Shown: in pieces, positions 9,686-19,107 of the stretch
Position numbering within the stretch: position 1 is the first letter of the stretch
How the letters are laid out: each line of letters begins with the position of its first letter
Made by a program: the position numbers and the translations under genes
Notes under the pieces: generated by a model
Seen by the model: the letters and a program-made list of their open reading frames with translations, nothing else
What the model was told of the DNA's origin: nothing
Database searches by the model: none
Assembly: GCF_029582805.1 (NCBI RefSeq)
Contig: NZ_JAKKUT010000002.1
Location: 453,501-517,500 of the forward strand
Length of the DNA: 64,000 bases
Reading direction: 5' to 3'
From: Candidatus Synechococcus calcipolaris G9
GTDB lineage: Bacteria > Cyanobacteriota > Cyanobacteriia > Thermosynechococcales > Thermosynechococcaceae

Positions 9686-11092
9686 CTAATCATTCATATT
9701 TTTATAGGTTGCCACCGCCGAAGGGGAAATTTGATTTAAGTATCGAAAAATCCAGTACTTAAAGACCGTATCTAGCATCACCGGAAACGTGGCAATAAAC
9801 ATATCAATAAAGTCTTCATTGCGAGGCAGGCCAAAATGCTGAAGGGTATTATTCACTAAGACCGTCCAACCGTGGGGCGAGTGGAAGCCAACAAAAACAT
9901 CTGTAAATAAAATAATAATAAATGCCTTGGCACTATCGCTAAGGCCGTAGACCACTTCATCCATAAAGGCTTTGAGAATGGCGACCTGCCGCTGACCCGT
10001 AAAAAGGAGAATCGTAAAGGCTGCCAAGCCCAGGGCATCGGAAAGAATGTTTTTTAGGGGTTCAATGAGTTCTTTTTTATACTCCGTAGAAAGCTCGATC
10101 GCCTTTTGGCGGATTTGTGCTTCCACCTGTTCAGGGGCAAGGGGAATTTGACTCACCAAACTTTCAAAGCGAATTTTATTTTCAAAGCGAGCGAGTTCCT
10201 CTAAGACATTTTCTTCTAATTGTGAATTAATAATTTTCTCAATTTGACCCACGGCTCTGAAGTGATTCACAATCGGGCTGACCAGAAAAGCCTTGGATAC
10301 CTGCTGGGTTAATAGGGGCACAATAATCAGGAGTAAAACAAAGCGAATGGCAATCCTTGTGCGAATTCTGGAGGTGCGAAAATCCCGCATCACCTCTGCT
10401 TCTGTGTCTTCTCCAGGATCGAGTTCACGGCGAAAGCGATCGGCGGTTCGTAAAATAGAGCGGGGAATAAAACTACTACTATCGAGCTTGGAATCTTCCG
10501 TCTTTGTATCGTCGTTAATATACTCGGCGCGATAGAGGGAGTCTTTATCGGTGAGTTGGGCATCATTTTTAACCGGATTTTTAGGGCGGCCATTCTTTGG
10601 CTCATTCCCGCGGCTATTGATAGCGGGTGTTGCTAGGGCCGATAATTCCCGTTCCCGCTGTCGTTTATAGCGATTGATGGTGGCATCAATGAAGCGGAGT
10701 TTTTCATAAATCGTGGGTTCTTTATCACCCTCGGCGATCGCCTCAGCCGTGACCGTATAGGTGGGAATAGTCCCATTCTCGATTCCAACTTGACGATGCA
10801 ACCGTCCCCCAGGGGGAATCTGGATAACTTGGCTACTGGCACGAAATTCCGTCAGGCGCATCCGTACCGTTTTCAGAAGCTTTTTCAGTTCCGTCTCAAA
10901 GTAGCCTGCTACGGAGCCCGGCGGCAGAGACAGGGGACTAATGGGGCCAGACTGAAAATGCTCATCCTCAATGGCTTTTATGCGCAGAGCCGCCTCATAG
11001 GAGTCCTGCAACGCCCGCTCAGGAGTGGTCAAGTACCATTTTTCCCACTGGGAAATTGTTTGTCGCAGGCCCGAAAAGGGGTTGGGTGTCAT
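9686..11092 (-). CDS. pxcA: proton extrusion protein PxcA / CemA family
   Basis: 468 residues from ATG at 11090-11092; an upstream in-frame ATG at 11140 would add 16. The conserved N-terminal TPERALQDSYEAALRIKAIEDEHF block, a long hydrophilic variable region, and a C-terminal CemA domain with about four membrane helices (GFHSPHGWTVLVNNTLQHFG, TFPVMLDTVFKYWIFRYLN) are all present. PxcA homologues are needed for light-induced proton extrusion and affect CO2 and ion balance. It lies 7 bp from the convergent PstS-like gene and is divergent from the 61-residue protein. Start choice is by N-terminal spacing to the TPERALQ block. Confidence 0.9.
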   Translation of the reverse strand: MTPNPFSGLRQTISQWEKWYLTTPERALQDSYEAALRIKAIEDEHFQSGPISPLSLPPGSVAGYFETELKKLLKTVRMRLTEFRASSQVIQIPPGGRLHRQVGIENGTIPTYTVTAEAIAEGDKEPTIYEKLRFIDATINRYKRQRERELSALATPAINSRGNEPKNGRPKNPVKNDAQLTDKDSLYRAEYINDDTKTEDSKLDSSSFIPRSILRTADRFRRELDPGEDTEAEVMRDFRTSRIRTRIAIRFVLLLIIVPLLTQQVSKAFLVSPIVNHFRAVGQIEKIINSQLEENVLEELARFENKIRFESLVSQIPLAPEQVEAQIRQKAIELSTEYKKELIEPLKNILSDALGLAAFTILLFTGQRQVAILKAFMDEVVYGLSDSAKAFIIILFTDVFVGFHSPHGWTVLVNNTLQHFGLPRNEDFIDMFIATFPVMLDTVFKYWIFRYLNQISPSAVATYKNMND

Positions 11093-11176
11093 GGCCAGGA
11101 ATGCAGATAATGGTAGTAGGATCGTAGCAAATCCATTCACCTAACCAAATAAAACCAATAAAGTGGAGATCCCCCC

Positions 11177-11362
11177 ATGGAACCGGCCCAAATCAAAGCC
11201 CTGGTTGAACAAGCCCTTGCAGATAAAATCCTCACCCTGAAGGAACACGGCGAGATTATTGATGCGGTGCTAGCGGATGGAGAAATTTCTGAGGAAGAAG
11301 AAGCCATCCTCCAGAATCTCCTGGAAAAAGTGGCGTCCGGTGAAGTGGATTCCCAATACTAA
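11177..11362 (+). CDS. small acidic conserved cyanobacterial protein
   Basis: 61 residues, strongly acidic, with two predicted helices and no Cys or membrane segment. The segment DAVLADGEISEEEEAILQNLL resembles the helical DGxI...E pattern of TerB-like or EF-hand-like mini proteins, but no assignment is safe. A GGAG lies about ten bases before the ATG. It stands alone between divergent pxcA and thrS. I recognise the type as conserved hypothetical in cyanobacteria but know no function. Confidence 0.7.
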   Translation: MEPAQIKALVEQALADKILTLKEHGEIIDAVLADGEISEEEEAILQNLLEKVASGEVDSQY

Positions 11363-11545
11363 AGGTGGATTCAAGTTAATTCTAAATTTTTAGTAAAATA
11401 AAATCAATCAATCGAAATCCCACGAATTAGGGCGTGTTTTTTGAAGTTAACATCGCCCCAGTTTTTTGTCTCTACAAGTTCTGCAAGTATAGAATCTCGG
11501 TAAGATAGAAGCAGTGCGCTCCAATTCAGCAGGTTAATACGTTCT

Positions 11546-13387
11546 ATGTCGTCGGTGTCGGTTCAGGATCATAGCCCCCAATCTGCCCCCATTGCCTTAC
11601 CCCGTACCAGTGAATCAGAGACCCTGAAGCGGATTCGCCACACCACCTCCCATGTTTTAGCCATGGCCGTCCAAAAGCTCTTTCCCAAGGCCCAAGTGAC
11701 GATTGGCCCCTGGATTGAGTCGGGTTTTTATTATGACTTTGACCATCCCGAACCCTTTAGCGAAAAAGACCTAAAGCGGATTGAAAAGGAGATGGTGAAG
11801 ATTATCAAGCGGAAACTACCGGTGATCCGCGAAGAAGTAAGCCGGGAGGACGCGATCGCCCGGATTGAGGCCCTGGGGGAGCCCTACAAACTGGAAATTC
11901 TCGCAGACCTAGAGGAACCGATTACCCTGTACCACCTAGGGGATCAGTGGTGGGATCTCTGCGCCGGCCCCCATGTGGAAAATACCGCAGAGCTTAACCC
12001 CAAGGCGATCGCCCTAGAGAGTGTGGCCGGAGCCTACTGGCGCGGCGATGAAACCAAGGCCCAACTGCAACGCATCTATGGAACAGCATGGGAAACTCCA
12101 GAGCAACTGGCGGAACACCAGCGGCGCAAAGCCGAGGCCCTGCGGCGAGATCATCGCAAACTGGGCAAGGAACTGGGGTTATTTGTCTTTGCGGATCCCG
12201 TCGGGCCCGGCTTACCCCTATGGACTCCCAAGGGCACGGTGTTGCGTTCCACCCTCGAGGACTTTCTCAAACAGGAGCAACTGAAGCGGGGCTATTTATC
12301 CGTAGTGACTCCCCACATTGCTCGGGTGGATTTATTTAAGACCTCGGGCCATTGGCAAAAGTACAAAGAGGATATGTTTCCGCTGATGGCGGAAGATGAG
12401 GCCGCCGCCAACCTAGAACAGGGGTTTGTCCTCAAGCCGATGAACTGTCCCTTTCACATTCAAATTTATAAAAGTGAATTGCGCTCCTATCGGGATTTAC
12501 CCCTGCGGTTGGCGGAATTTGGGACGGTCTATCGCTATGAGCAATCGGGAGAATTGGGGGGTTTAACCCGGGTGCGCGGCTTTACGGTGGATGATTCCCA
12601 CCTGTTTGTCACCCCCGATCAATTGGATCAGGAATTCCTGAACGTGGTGGATCTCATCCTGGAGGTATTTCGCGCTCTCCATTTGCATCGCTTCAAGGCC
12701 CGGCTCAGTTTTCGGGATCCAGACTCGGATAAATATATTGGTTCCGATGAAGCCTGGTCAAAGGCAGAAAATGCCATCCAGCGAGCGGTGGAATCCCTAG
12801 GAATGGATCATTTTCTCGGTCTGGGGGAAGCGGCCTTCTATGGACCCAAGCTGGACTTTATTTTTGAAGATGCCCTTGGTCGAGACTGGCAGTTGGGTAC
12901 GGTGCAGGTGGACTACAATCTGCCGGAACGATTTGATCTCGAATACATTGGCGATGACAATGAACGCCATCGACCGGTGATGATCCATCGGGCCCCCTTT
13001 GGATCCCTAGAACGATTAATTGGCATTCTCATTGAGGAATATGCGGGGGATTTTCCCTTTTGGTTAGCACCAGAGCAGGTACGACTCTTACCCGTGGGGG
13101 ATGTCCAGCGGCCCTATGCTGAGGAGGTGGCCCATAAACTCAGACAGGCCGGTATTCGCGTCAAGGTGGATACCAGTGGAGATCGCCTCGGCAAACAAAT
13201 TCGCAATGGGGAGACCCAAAAAATTCCGGTCATGGCCATTATTGGGGCCAAGGAAGCGGAGGAACACACCCTGAGTATTCGCACCCGTACCGACGGAGAT
13301 GTGGGAAGTATTAACCTAGGGCAGGCGATCGCCAGTCTCAAAACCGCCATGGAAAACCGCAGCCTAGGATTCACCTGGCAAGACTAG
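11546..13387 (+). CDS. thrS: threonyl-tRNA synthetase (no TGS domain)
   Basis: 613 residues. The protein opens almost directly with the editing domain, keeping both zinc-like editing motifs: HTTSH (about 33-37) and CAGPHVENT. The class II core follows, with MNCPFHIQIY, the motif-2 region FGTVYRYEQSGELGGLTRVRGF split here as FGTVYRYEQSGE and LTRVRGF, and motif 3 at HRAPFGSLERLIGIL, then the anticodon-binding domain. The N-terminal TGS domain of the E. coli enzyme is missing, which explains the shorter length. It charges tRNA-Thr; a tRNA-Thr(GGT) gene lies elsewhere in the window. Confidence 0.96.
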   Translation: MSSVSVQDHSPQSAPIALPRTSESETLKRIRHTTSHVLAMAVQKLFPKAQVTIGPWIESGFYYDFDHPEPFSEKDLKRIEKEMVKIIKRKLPVIREEVSREDAIARIEALGEPYKLEILADLEEPITLYHLGDQWWDLCAGPHVENTAELNPKAIALESVAGAYWRGDETKAQLQRIYGTAWETPEQLAEHQRRKAEALRRDHRKLGKELGLFVFADPVGPGLPLWTPKGTVLRSTLEDFLKQEQLKRGYLSVVTPHIARVDLFKTSGHWQKYKEDMFPLMAEDEAAANLEQGFVLKPMNCPFHIQIYKSELRSYRDLPLRLAEFGTVYRYEQSGELGGLTRVRGFTVDDSHLFVTPDQLDQEFLNVVDLILEVFRALHLHRFKARLSFRDPDSDKYIGSDEAWSKAENAIQRAVESLGMDHFLGLGEAAFYGPKLDFIFEDALGRDWQLGTVQVDYNLPERFDLEYIGDDNERHRPVMIHRAPFGSLERLIGILIEEYAGDFPFWLAPEQVRLLPVGDVQRPYAEEVAHKLRQAGIRVKVDTSGDRLGKQIRNGETQKIPVMAIIGAKEAEEHTLSIRTRTDGDVGSINLGQAIASLKTAMENRSLGFTWQD

Positions 13388-13449
13388 GGCATCGTAAATT
13401 TAACGCGAACTTGAATTGAAATTTCTTAGAATAACCCTTTGAGGACACC

Positions 13450-15087
13450 ATGAATACGGCTGAGTTACTCGTCAAATGTCTAGAAAATGAGGGGGTAAAA
13501 TACATCTTTGGCCTACCGGGGGAAGAGAACCTCGACGTTCTGCAAGCACTGCGCCATTCCTCCATCGAGTTTATTACCACCCGCCATGAACAGGGGGCTG
13601 CCTTTATGGCGGATGTTTATGGTCGGCTCACGGGCAAAGCAGGGGTGTGTCTATCCACCTTGGGGCCAGGGGCAACCAATTTAATGACCGGCGTGGCGGA
13701 TGCCAACCTAGATGGGGCCCCCTTGGTGGCGATCACGGGCCAGGTGGGTACCGATCGCATGCACATTGAATCCCATCAATACCTGGACTTAGTGGCCATG
13801 TTCAGCCCCGTCACCAAATGGAATGTCCAGATTGTCCGCCCCAGTATTACCCCGGAAATTGTCCGCAAAGGCTTTAAGGTTGCCCAAACGGAAAAACCGG
13901 GAGCCGTCCATATTGATTTACCAGAAAATATCGCAGGCATGGAGGTTGAAGGCTCTCCCCTAGAGTCCGGCCTCGTAGAAAAAACCTATGCCTCCTTCCA
14001 AAGTATTCTTAAAGCCTCGGAAATAATTAACAAAGCAGAAAATCCCCTGATTCTAGTGGGCAATGGGGCCATTCGCGCCGAAGCTGACGCGGCCCTGACT
14101 CACTTTGCGGAAAAGCTGAATATTCCCGTTGTCAATACCTTTATGGGCAAAGGAGTAATCCCCTACCAACATTCCCTCGCCCTATGGACCGTGGGTTTAC
14201 AGCAGCGGGACTATATTAGCTGCGGCTTTGATCACGCCGATTTGATTATCGCCATTGGCTACGATCTGATTGAGTATTCCCCCAAAAGCTGGAACCCGGA
14301 AGGGCGACTACCGATTATTCACATTGCCGCAACCCACGCCGAAATTGACAGTAGCTATATTCCAGCGGTGGAAGTCGTCGGGGAAATATCCGATTCCCTC
14401 TACGAAATTCTGAAGCGGGCCGATCGCCAAGGGAAACCGACCCCCTATGCCGTCCATTTGCGCCAGGATATTGTGGCGGACTACTCCCAATATGCCCAGG
14501 ACGATGGCTTCCCAATCAAACCGCAAAAACTCATCTACGATCTCCGCCAAGTAATGGGGCCCGAGGATGTGGTGATTTCCGATGTGGGGGCCCATAAAAT
14601 GTGGATTGCCCGCCACTACCACTGCGATCGCCCCAATACCTGTTTAATTTCCAATGGTTTTGCCGCCATGGGGATTGCAGTGCCCGGGGCCCTTGCCGCC
14701 AAACTAGTCTATCCCAATCGCCATGTGGTGGCCGTCACCGGGGATGGGGGCTTCATGATGAACTTCCAGGAACTAGAAACAGCCCTACGAATGAAAACTA
14801 ACTTTACAACCATTATTTTTAACGATGGTGGCTACGGCCTGATTGAATGGAAACAGCACCGCTACTTTGGTGAGTCCGCCTACGTTCACTTTGGCAATCC
14901 CGATTTTGTTAAATTAGCCGAAAGTATGGGCCTGAAGGGCTATCGCATTGAATCCACCGCCGATTTTGTGCCCACCCTGAAAACGGCCCTAGAGCAAGAT
15001 GTCCCCACCATTATTGATGTTCCCGTAGACTACAGCGAGAATCTACGGTTTAATCAGCGTTCTGGAGAATTACACTGTACAACCTAG
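13450..15087 (+). CDS. ilvB: acetolactate synthase-like TPP enzyme
   Basis: 545 residues with the three domains of thiamine-diphosphate enzymes: the PYR domain with catalytic Glu47 in TRHEQGAAFMADVYGR, a central domain, and the PP domain with the cofactor motif GDGGFMMNFQELETALRMKT ending in IIFNDGGYG. It belongs to the acetolactate synthase family (two pyruvate to acetolactate). The compact length and lack of a neighbouring ilvN regulatory subunit fit the catabolic AlsS-like branch as well as cyanobacterial IlvB, so the symbol is tentative. It follows thrS by 62 bp and precedes pgl by 69 bp. Confidence 0.85.
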   Translation: MNTAELLVKCLENEGVKYIFGLPGEENLDVLQALRHSSIEFITTRHEQGAAFMADVYGRLTGKAGVCLSTLGPGATNLMTGVADANLDGAPLVAITGQVGTDRMHIESHQYLDLVAMFSPVTKWNVQIVRPSITPEIVRKGFKVAQTEKPGAVHIDLPENIAGMEVEGSPLESGLVEKTYASFQSILKASEIINKAENPLILVGNGAIRAEADAALTHFAEKLNIPVVNTFMGKGVIPYQHSLALWTVGLQQRDYISCGFDHADLIIAIGYDLIEYSPKSWNPEGRLPIIHIAATHAEIDSSYIPAVEVVGEISDSLYEILKRADRQGKPTPYAVHLRQDIVADYSQYAQDDGFPIKPQKLIYDLRQVMGPEDVVISDVGAHKMWIARHYHCDRPNTCLISNGFAAMGIAVPGALAAKLVYPNRHVVAVTGDGGFMMNFQELETALRMKTNFTTIIFNDGGYGLIEWKQHRYFGESAYVHFGNPDFVKLAESMGLKGYRIESTADFVPTLKTALEQDVPTIIDVPVDYSENLRFNQRSGELHCTT

Positions 15088-15156
15088 ATTAAAGGTTAAT
15101 CCCGCTTCTGGCCCCCTGCAAAAATTACCCTGACCCATCAGTCACAACAATAAACT

Positions 15157-15897
15157 ATGGCAAATAAATTACGTCACATTGAAGTCTTACCGGATTTAGA
15201 GACCCTCTGTCAGCGGGCCTTAGACATTACCCTAGAATGCTTAACCGCTGCCATCAATGAGCGAGATCAATTTACCATTGCCCTAGCGGGGGGGAGTACA
15301 CCCACCGGCCTCTACGAAAAACTCAGCAAAGAAAGTTTACCCTGGGATAAATTTCAGGTGTTTTGGGGAGATGAGCGTTATGTCCCCCTAGCTCACCCGG
15401 ACAGTAATGCCGGCAAGGCCAAGCAGGTCTGGTTGGATCTGGTTCCGATACCGAGTCAAAATATTCACATCACCCCCACCCACCTCAAGGAACCGGTCGC
15501 TGCTGCGGCAGCCTACGAAGAAACCCTTCAGCGGGTGTTTCAAACCCATGGGGGCGAGATTCCCCAGTTTGATCTCATTCTTTTGGGTATGGGCCCCGAT
15601 GGCCACACCGCTTCCCTCTTTCCCCATACCCCAGCCCTTCAGGTGAGCGATCGCCTGGTAACGGTGGGAAAAAAAGACGATCAACCCCGGATTACGTTTA
15701 CCGTTCCCCTGATAAATCACGCCAAAACGGTTCTTTTTCTAGTTTCAGGATCCAATAAACAACAGGCCCTCAGCCATGTTTTCAACCGCACCGGTGACCC
15801 CCAGACCTATCCAACCCGCCTCATTGAACCGGAACAATCCCTAATTTGGCTCCTCGATCAAGAAGCTGGCCTAGGTGTCACTCCCCCAGAATCCTAG
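15157..15897 (+). CDS. pgl: 6-phosphogluconolactonase
   Basis: 246 residues, the normal family length. Signature blocks are FTIALAGGSTPTGLYEKL, the FWGDERYVPLAHPDSN region (conserved DER), LILLGMGPDGHTASLFPHT and a C-terminal VLFLVSGSNKQQAL. It hydrolyses 6-phosphogluconolactone in the oxidative pentose phosphate pathway, which supplies NADPH at night in cyanobacteria. Usually found with zwf/opcA or alone; here it follows the acetolactate synthase-like gene in the same direction. Confidence 0.95.
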   Translation: MANKLRHIEVLPDLETLCQRALDITLECLTAAINERDQFTIALAGGSTPTGLYEKLSKESLPWDKFQVFWGDERYVPLAHPDSNAGKAKQVWLDLVPIPSQNIHITPTHLKEPVAAAAAYEETLQRVFQTHGGEIPQFDLILLGMGPDGHTASLFPHTPALQVSDRLVTVGKKDDQPRITFTVPLINHAKTVLFLVSGSNKQQALSHVFNRTGDPQTYPTRLIEPEQSLIWLLDQEAGLGVTPPES

Positions 15898-15970
15898 GAT
15901 TGGCCATAGATGTATAATTTGACCTAGATATTCTGGCAATTCCCTAGATACAATGAGGTATGTTATTTTT

Positions 15971-16011
15971 TATCCTACCCTTGGGCATTTTCCTAACTCT
16001 TGTGTAGGATA
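15971..16011. repeat. 8-bp inverted repeat upstream of FHA operon
   Basis: TATCCTAC (15971-15978) and GTAGGATA (16004-16011) are exact reverse complements separated by 25 bases, 30 bp before the start of the zinc-ribbon/FHA gene. It may be an operator or leader hairpin. No U-run follows, so it is not a standard terminator. Confidence 0.35.
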
Positions 16012-16040
16012 GGCATGGACACAGGTTTCCTAGGACTCCT

Positions 16041-16736
16041 ATGATTATTTGTCCCAGTTGCCAGCATTCTAATCCCGATCATGCGGTTCAGTGTGAGGCC
16101 TGCTTTACAGCGTTACCAAGTATGAAAAATTGTCCCAACTGTGGTGCCATTGTTCAGGCTGATGCCAGCTTCTGCGGTCAGTGTGGCTTTAGCCTGCGCC
16201 AAACCATGGCGAATTCATCCCCCGCAGAGGCTCCCGATCCCTTACCCCTAAATTTGCACGAGGGCGGTATTGAAATTTCCAGCCCCCTAGACATTGATTC
16301 CCTAGAATTAGCCGCCGAAGAAGCCCGGGTTAGCACGCTTTCACCGCCGCCGATACCGCCACCACCACCGATTTTTACCCATTCCCCTACCCGGGTTCAA
16401 ACCAGCAAGGCCCAACTTGTCCATGTGCAGACCCAAACCCCCATTTCGATTCCCGTGGGTAAAATTGTGATTCACGTGGGTAAGCCCAACGATCGCATCC
16501 CCCCAGATATTGATGTGGCCGGTTTCCCAAACTCAGAAATTGTGTCCCGCATCCATGCTGACATTCGTATCGAAGGTGATATCCATTATCTCGAAGATGT
16601 GGGCAGTGCCAACGGTACCTACGTCAACGGCCATCCCCTCTCCCCCGGCAATCGTCATCGTCTCAACAATGGCGATCGCTTTTCCCTCGGAAAAGGAGAT
16701 TTAGTCACCTTTGTCTATGAAATACTTAATACTTAA
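16041..16736 (+). CDS. double zinc-ribbon + FHA domain protein
   Basis: 231 residues. The N-terminus has two CxxC pairs of a zinc ribbon (CPSC, CEAC) and then a second ribbon (CPNC, CGQC) by residue 50. A Pro-rich linker (about 100-115) leads to a C-terminal FHA phosphothreonine-binding domain with the IVSRIHADIRIEGDIHYLED and SANGTYVNGHPL motifs (Ser-Arg-x-His and Asn-Gly-Thr). It should bind phosphothreonine peptides, probably products of Hanks kinases. It lies 33 bp before an FHA-pseudokinase gene and is likely co-transcribed with it. Confidence 0.85.
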   Translation: MIICPSCQHSNPDHAVQCEACFTALPSMKNCPNCGAIVQADASFCGQCGFSLRQTMANSSPAEAPDPLPLNLHEGGIEISSPLDIDSLELAAEEARVSTLSPPPIPPPPPIFTHSPTRVQTSKAQLVHVQTQTPISIPVGKIVIHVGKPNDRIPPDIDVAGFPNSEIVSRIHADIRIEGDIHYLEDVGSANGTYVNGHPLSPGNRHRLNNGDRFSLGKGDLVTFVYEILNT

Positions 16737-16769
16737 CACTTCATTAACTAACGCTGACGGTAAACGAAC

Positions 16770-18218
16770 GTGATTACCCTGACCCTTTTGCATCCTGTCC
16801 AAGCAACACCCGTCCAAAGTTGGACCTTTGAAACTGACCCAGTCATTCGCATTGGCCGGGCAGTGGATAATCATGTGGTGCTCTACAGTGCGGTTGTTTC
16901 CCGTCACCATGTAGAACTGCGGCGCAGCGGGGTTCATTGGGATGTGGTCAATTTAGGCACAAACGGTACCTACCTAGATGGTAAGCGGGTTCAACAGGCT
17001 CCCCTCAGTGATGGCGGCATCTTACGCCTAGCTCGCTCCGGCCCCAATATCCAAATCCGTCTTGCGGCGGTTGATCAGCCTCCTCCGCCCAATGCACGGA
17101 TGGAAACCATTCCTGAGCAGACCCCCGCAGACAATGCATCCAAGGCAACCCATATCGCCAGTGCCACAGATATTGAAGATGGCGACAAAGAAGAAGGTGC
17201 CAGTAGCCCCAGGGAAGTGAAATCCGCCGCCCAGGGGGATAAGGCAAGCAGTAGTGATGACGAAGAGGATGACGAAGTTGAGGCCTTTGCCCTCACGGGA
17301 GATCTCCCCCAGGAATTCCTAGGAAAAAATCGGGCCCCGCCGGATTCCAGTTGTACCCATAGTCGGGCTGAGACAGGGGACATCTTTTGCATTGAGTGTG
17401 GTTATCCCCTGCGGGTTTGGAAGCAGATTGGCTCCTACCACGCCATTAAGTCTATGGGACAAAATAATACATTTTTAGCCTGGCGTAACGGGATTAGCCT
17501 CGTTCTCAAAAGCCACGGTTTGATGCCCTCCCGCCGGGATGCCCGTCAATTTTGCCGTCAATTTCAGCAACTAAGTCAATTATCCCATGCCTGTTTACCC
17601 AAGATTTGGGAAGGGTTCATGGTGGGGAAGCAGCCCTACGTTGCCATGGAAATGGTTTATGGCCGCAATCTTAAAAAATTAGTCAGTGAAGAGGGCCCCC
17701 TGAGTATTAACCAAGTCGCCCGCTGGTTACTCCCGGTTTGCACTCTCCTGGAAAAATTACACCAGCAGAATCCACCCATTGTCCACCAGCATATTCGCCC
17801 CTCCAATTTAATTCATCCCTACGCTGAGCGGGCGGATACGGGGTTAGTGCTCGTCGGCTGGGGCAAGGCCATGGTCTTAACCTCGGAATCCGGGACATTT
17901 ATTGGCACGGTTGGCTACACGGCTCCAGAGCAACAGGAAGGTCATCCCCAACCCACGTCGGATCTGTACGCCCTAGGGGCGACCTTAGTGTATCTTTTGA
18001 CTGGATATGAACCTGAAACCTACTACCGTTGGGGAGCTAAGGAGTATCGTCTCTATGCTGAAGATATTCCCCATTTGGATCCGCGGATGGTTCATTTGAT
18101 TAATACCCTCACCCATCCCAATCCCCAAGAGCGTCATTCCACGGCCCGGGTCGTCAAGGAAAAACTGGAGCGATTTTTAGCAACGGCGACATCGGTTCAA
18201 GGGTTATCGAGTCAATGA
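16770..18218 (+). CDS. FHA domain protein with degenerate kinase (pseudokinase)
   Basis: 482 residues from a GTG start. The N-terminal FHA domain (about 5-98) has VVSRHHVEL and LGTNGTYLDG. An acidic linker (about 135-180), a short Cys motif (C195, C207, C210) and a Hanks-kinase fold follow (about 218-470). The kinase keeps a possible Lys247, the APE at 385-387 and the SDLYALG motif with D398. It has lost the HRD Asp (HQHIRPSN, 339-346) and the DFG Asp (VGWG, 362-365), and its Gly loop is unrecognisable. It is therefore probably catalytically dead and acts as a scaffold or signal receiver. Its stop overlaps the next gene by 4 bp (ATGA). Confidence 0.85.
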   Translation: MITLTLLHPVQATPVQSWTFETDPVIRIGRAVDNHVVLYSAVVSRHHVELRRSGVHWDVVNLGTNGTYLDGKRVQQAPLSDGGILRLARSGPNIQIRLAAVDQPPPPNARMETIPEQTPADNASKATHIASATDIEDGDKEEGASSPREVKSAAQGDKASSSDDEEDDEVEAFALTGDLPQEFLGKNRAPPDSSCTHSRAETGDIFCIECGYPLRVWKQIGSYHAIKSMGQNNTFLAWRNGISLVLKSHGLMPSRRDARQFCRQFQQLSQLSHACLPKIWEGFMVGKQPYVAMEMVYGRNLKKLVSEEGPLSINQVARWLLPVCTLLEKLHQQNPPIVHQHIRPSNLIHPYAERADTGLVLVGWGKAMVLTSESGTFIGTVGYTAPEQQEGHPQPTSDLYALGATLVYLLTGYEPETYYRWGAKEYRLYAEDIPHLDPRMVHLINTLTHPNPQERHSTARVVKEKLERFLATATSVQGLSSQ

Positions 18219-18982
18219 CATCTAAATCCCTAAAACCGCTCATGTATTCCCGTCGCTGGCTACTGCAAGAGTGGTTGTCCGTACTGGCCCTATTGCTGTG
18301 GGCGGTCTTATTTTTGTCCTACTGGCTGGGCGATCGCCTGGCCCTGCTGATTCATCCCAATTATTTTCCCTTGGCGATCGCGGCGGGATTTTTACTGTTA
18401 ATCTGTGGCCTGTGGCAAACGGTTCGCCTGTGGCGGCGGCAGGTGGTTCCCGTCCAACATGTTTCCCTACTCCCGCCCCTATTTACGACATCGGTTTTGC
18501 TTGGGGCCGCAGTGATTGGTCTATTAATTACGCCCCAACCCTTTAATAGCCAAACTGCCGAGCATCGGGGATTAAATGAAGGGTTAACGGTGACCCGTAA
18601 TCGCCCCGAATCCTTCCGGGCATCCCAACGACCGGAGGATCGCTCCCTCATTGATTGGATCCGCACCCTAGATGTTTATCCTGAGCCGGATGCCTACAAT
18701 GATTTACCTGCAAATATTGAAGGCTTTGCCGTTCACAGTAGCAACCTGCCGCCTAATTACTTTACCTTGACGCGGTTTGTCTTGACCTGTTGCGCGGCGG
18801 ATGCCTATCCCGTGGGACTACCGGTGAAAATCGATGGCGATCGCTCCGCCTACACCAAGGATAAATGGTTCCGAGTCCAGGGACGAATGATGACGGAAAC
18901 CTTGGCAGGACGACGACAAATGGTGCTGCGGGCAGAAACCATTACCCCCATTGATACGCCGTCCAATCCCTTTGCCTATTAA
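18215..18982 (+). CDS. TIGR03943-family (DUF1980-like) membrane protein
   Basis: 255 residues with three hydrophobic helices in the N-terminal third (about 15-40, 45-65, 90-110), then a soluble domain containing FVLTCCAADAYPVGLPV, the conserved double-Cys block of the family. Such proteins are usually paired with a DUF318/YcgR-like permease, but no permease gene is adjacent here. It overlaps the pseudokinase stop by 4 bp (ATGA), which indicates translational coupling and a link to FHA-based signalling. Biochemical role unknown. Confidence 0.8.
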   Translation: MTSKSLKPLMYSRRWLLQEWLSVLALLLWAVLFLSYWLGDRLALLIHPNYFPLAIAAGFLLLICGLWQTVRLWRRQVVPVQHVSLLPPLFTTSVLLGAAVIGLLITPQPFNSQTAEHRGLNEGLTVTRNRPESFRASQRPEDRSLIDWIRTLDVYPEPDAYNDLPANIEGFAVHSSNLPPNYFTLTRFVLTCCAADAYPVGLPVKIDGDRSAYTKDKWFRVQGRMMTETLAGRRQMVLRAETITPIDTPSNPFAY

Positions 18983-19107
18983 TGACGATAGATTGGATAA
19001 GAGTGACCTTGGATAGCCCCACAAATTTCGCATTGTTATCAAGTAATAAAATTGCAAATGTTTTGTACTACGCAAAAATTTTCAATCTAAAAAAAACAAA
19101 CTTGATC

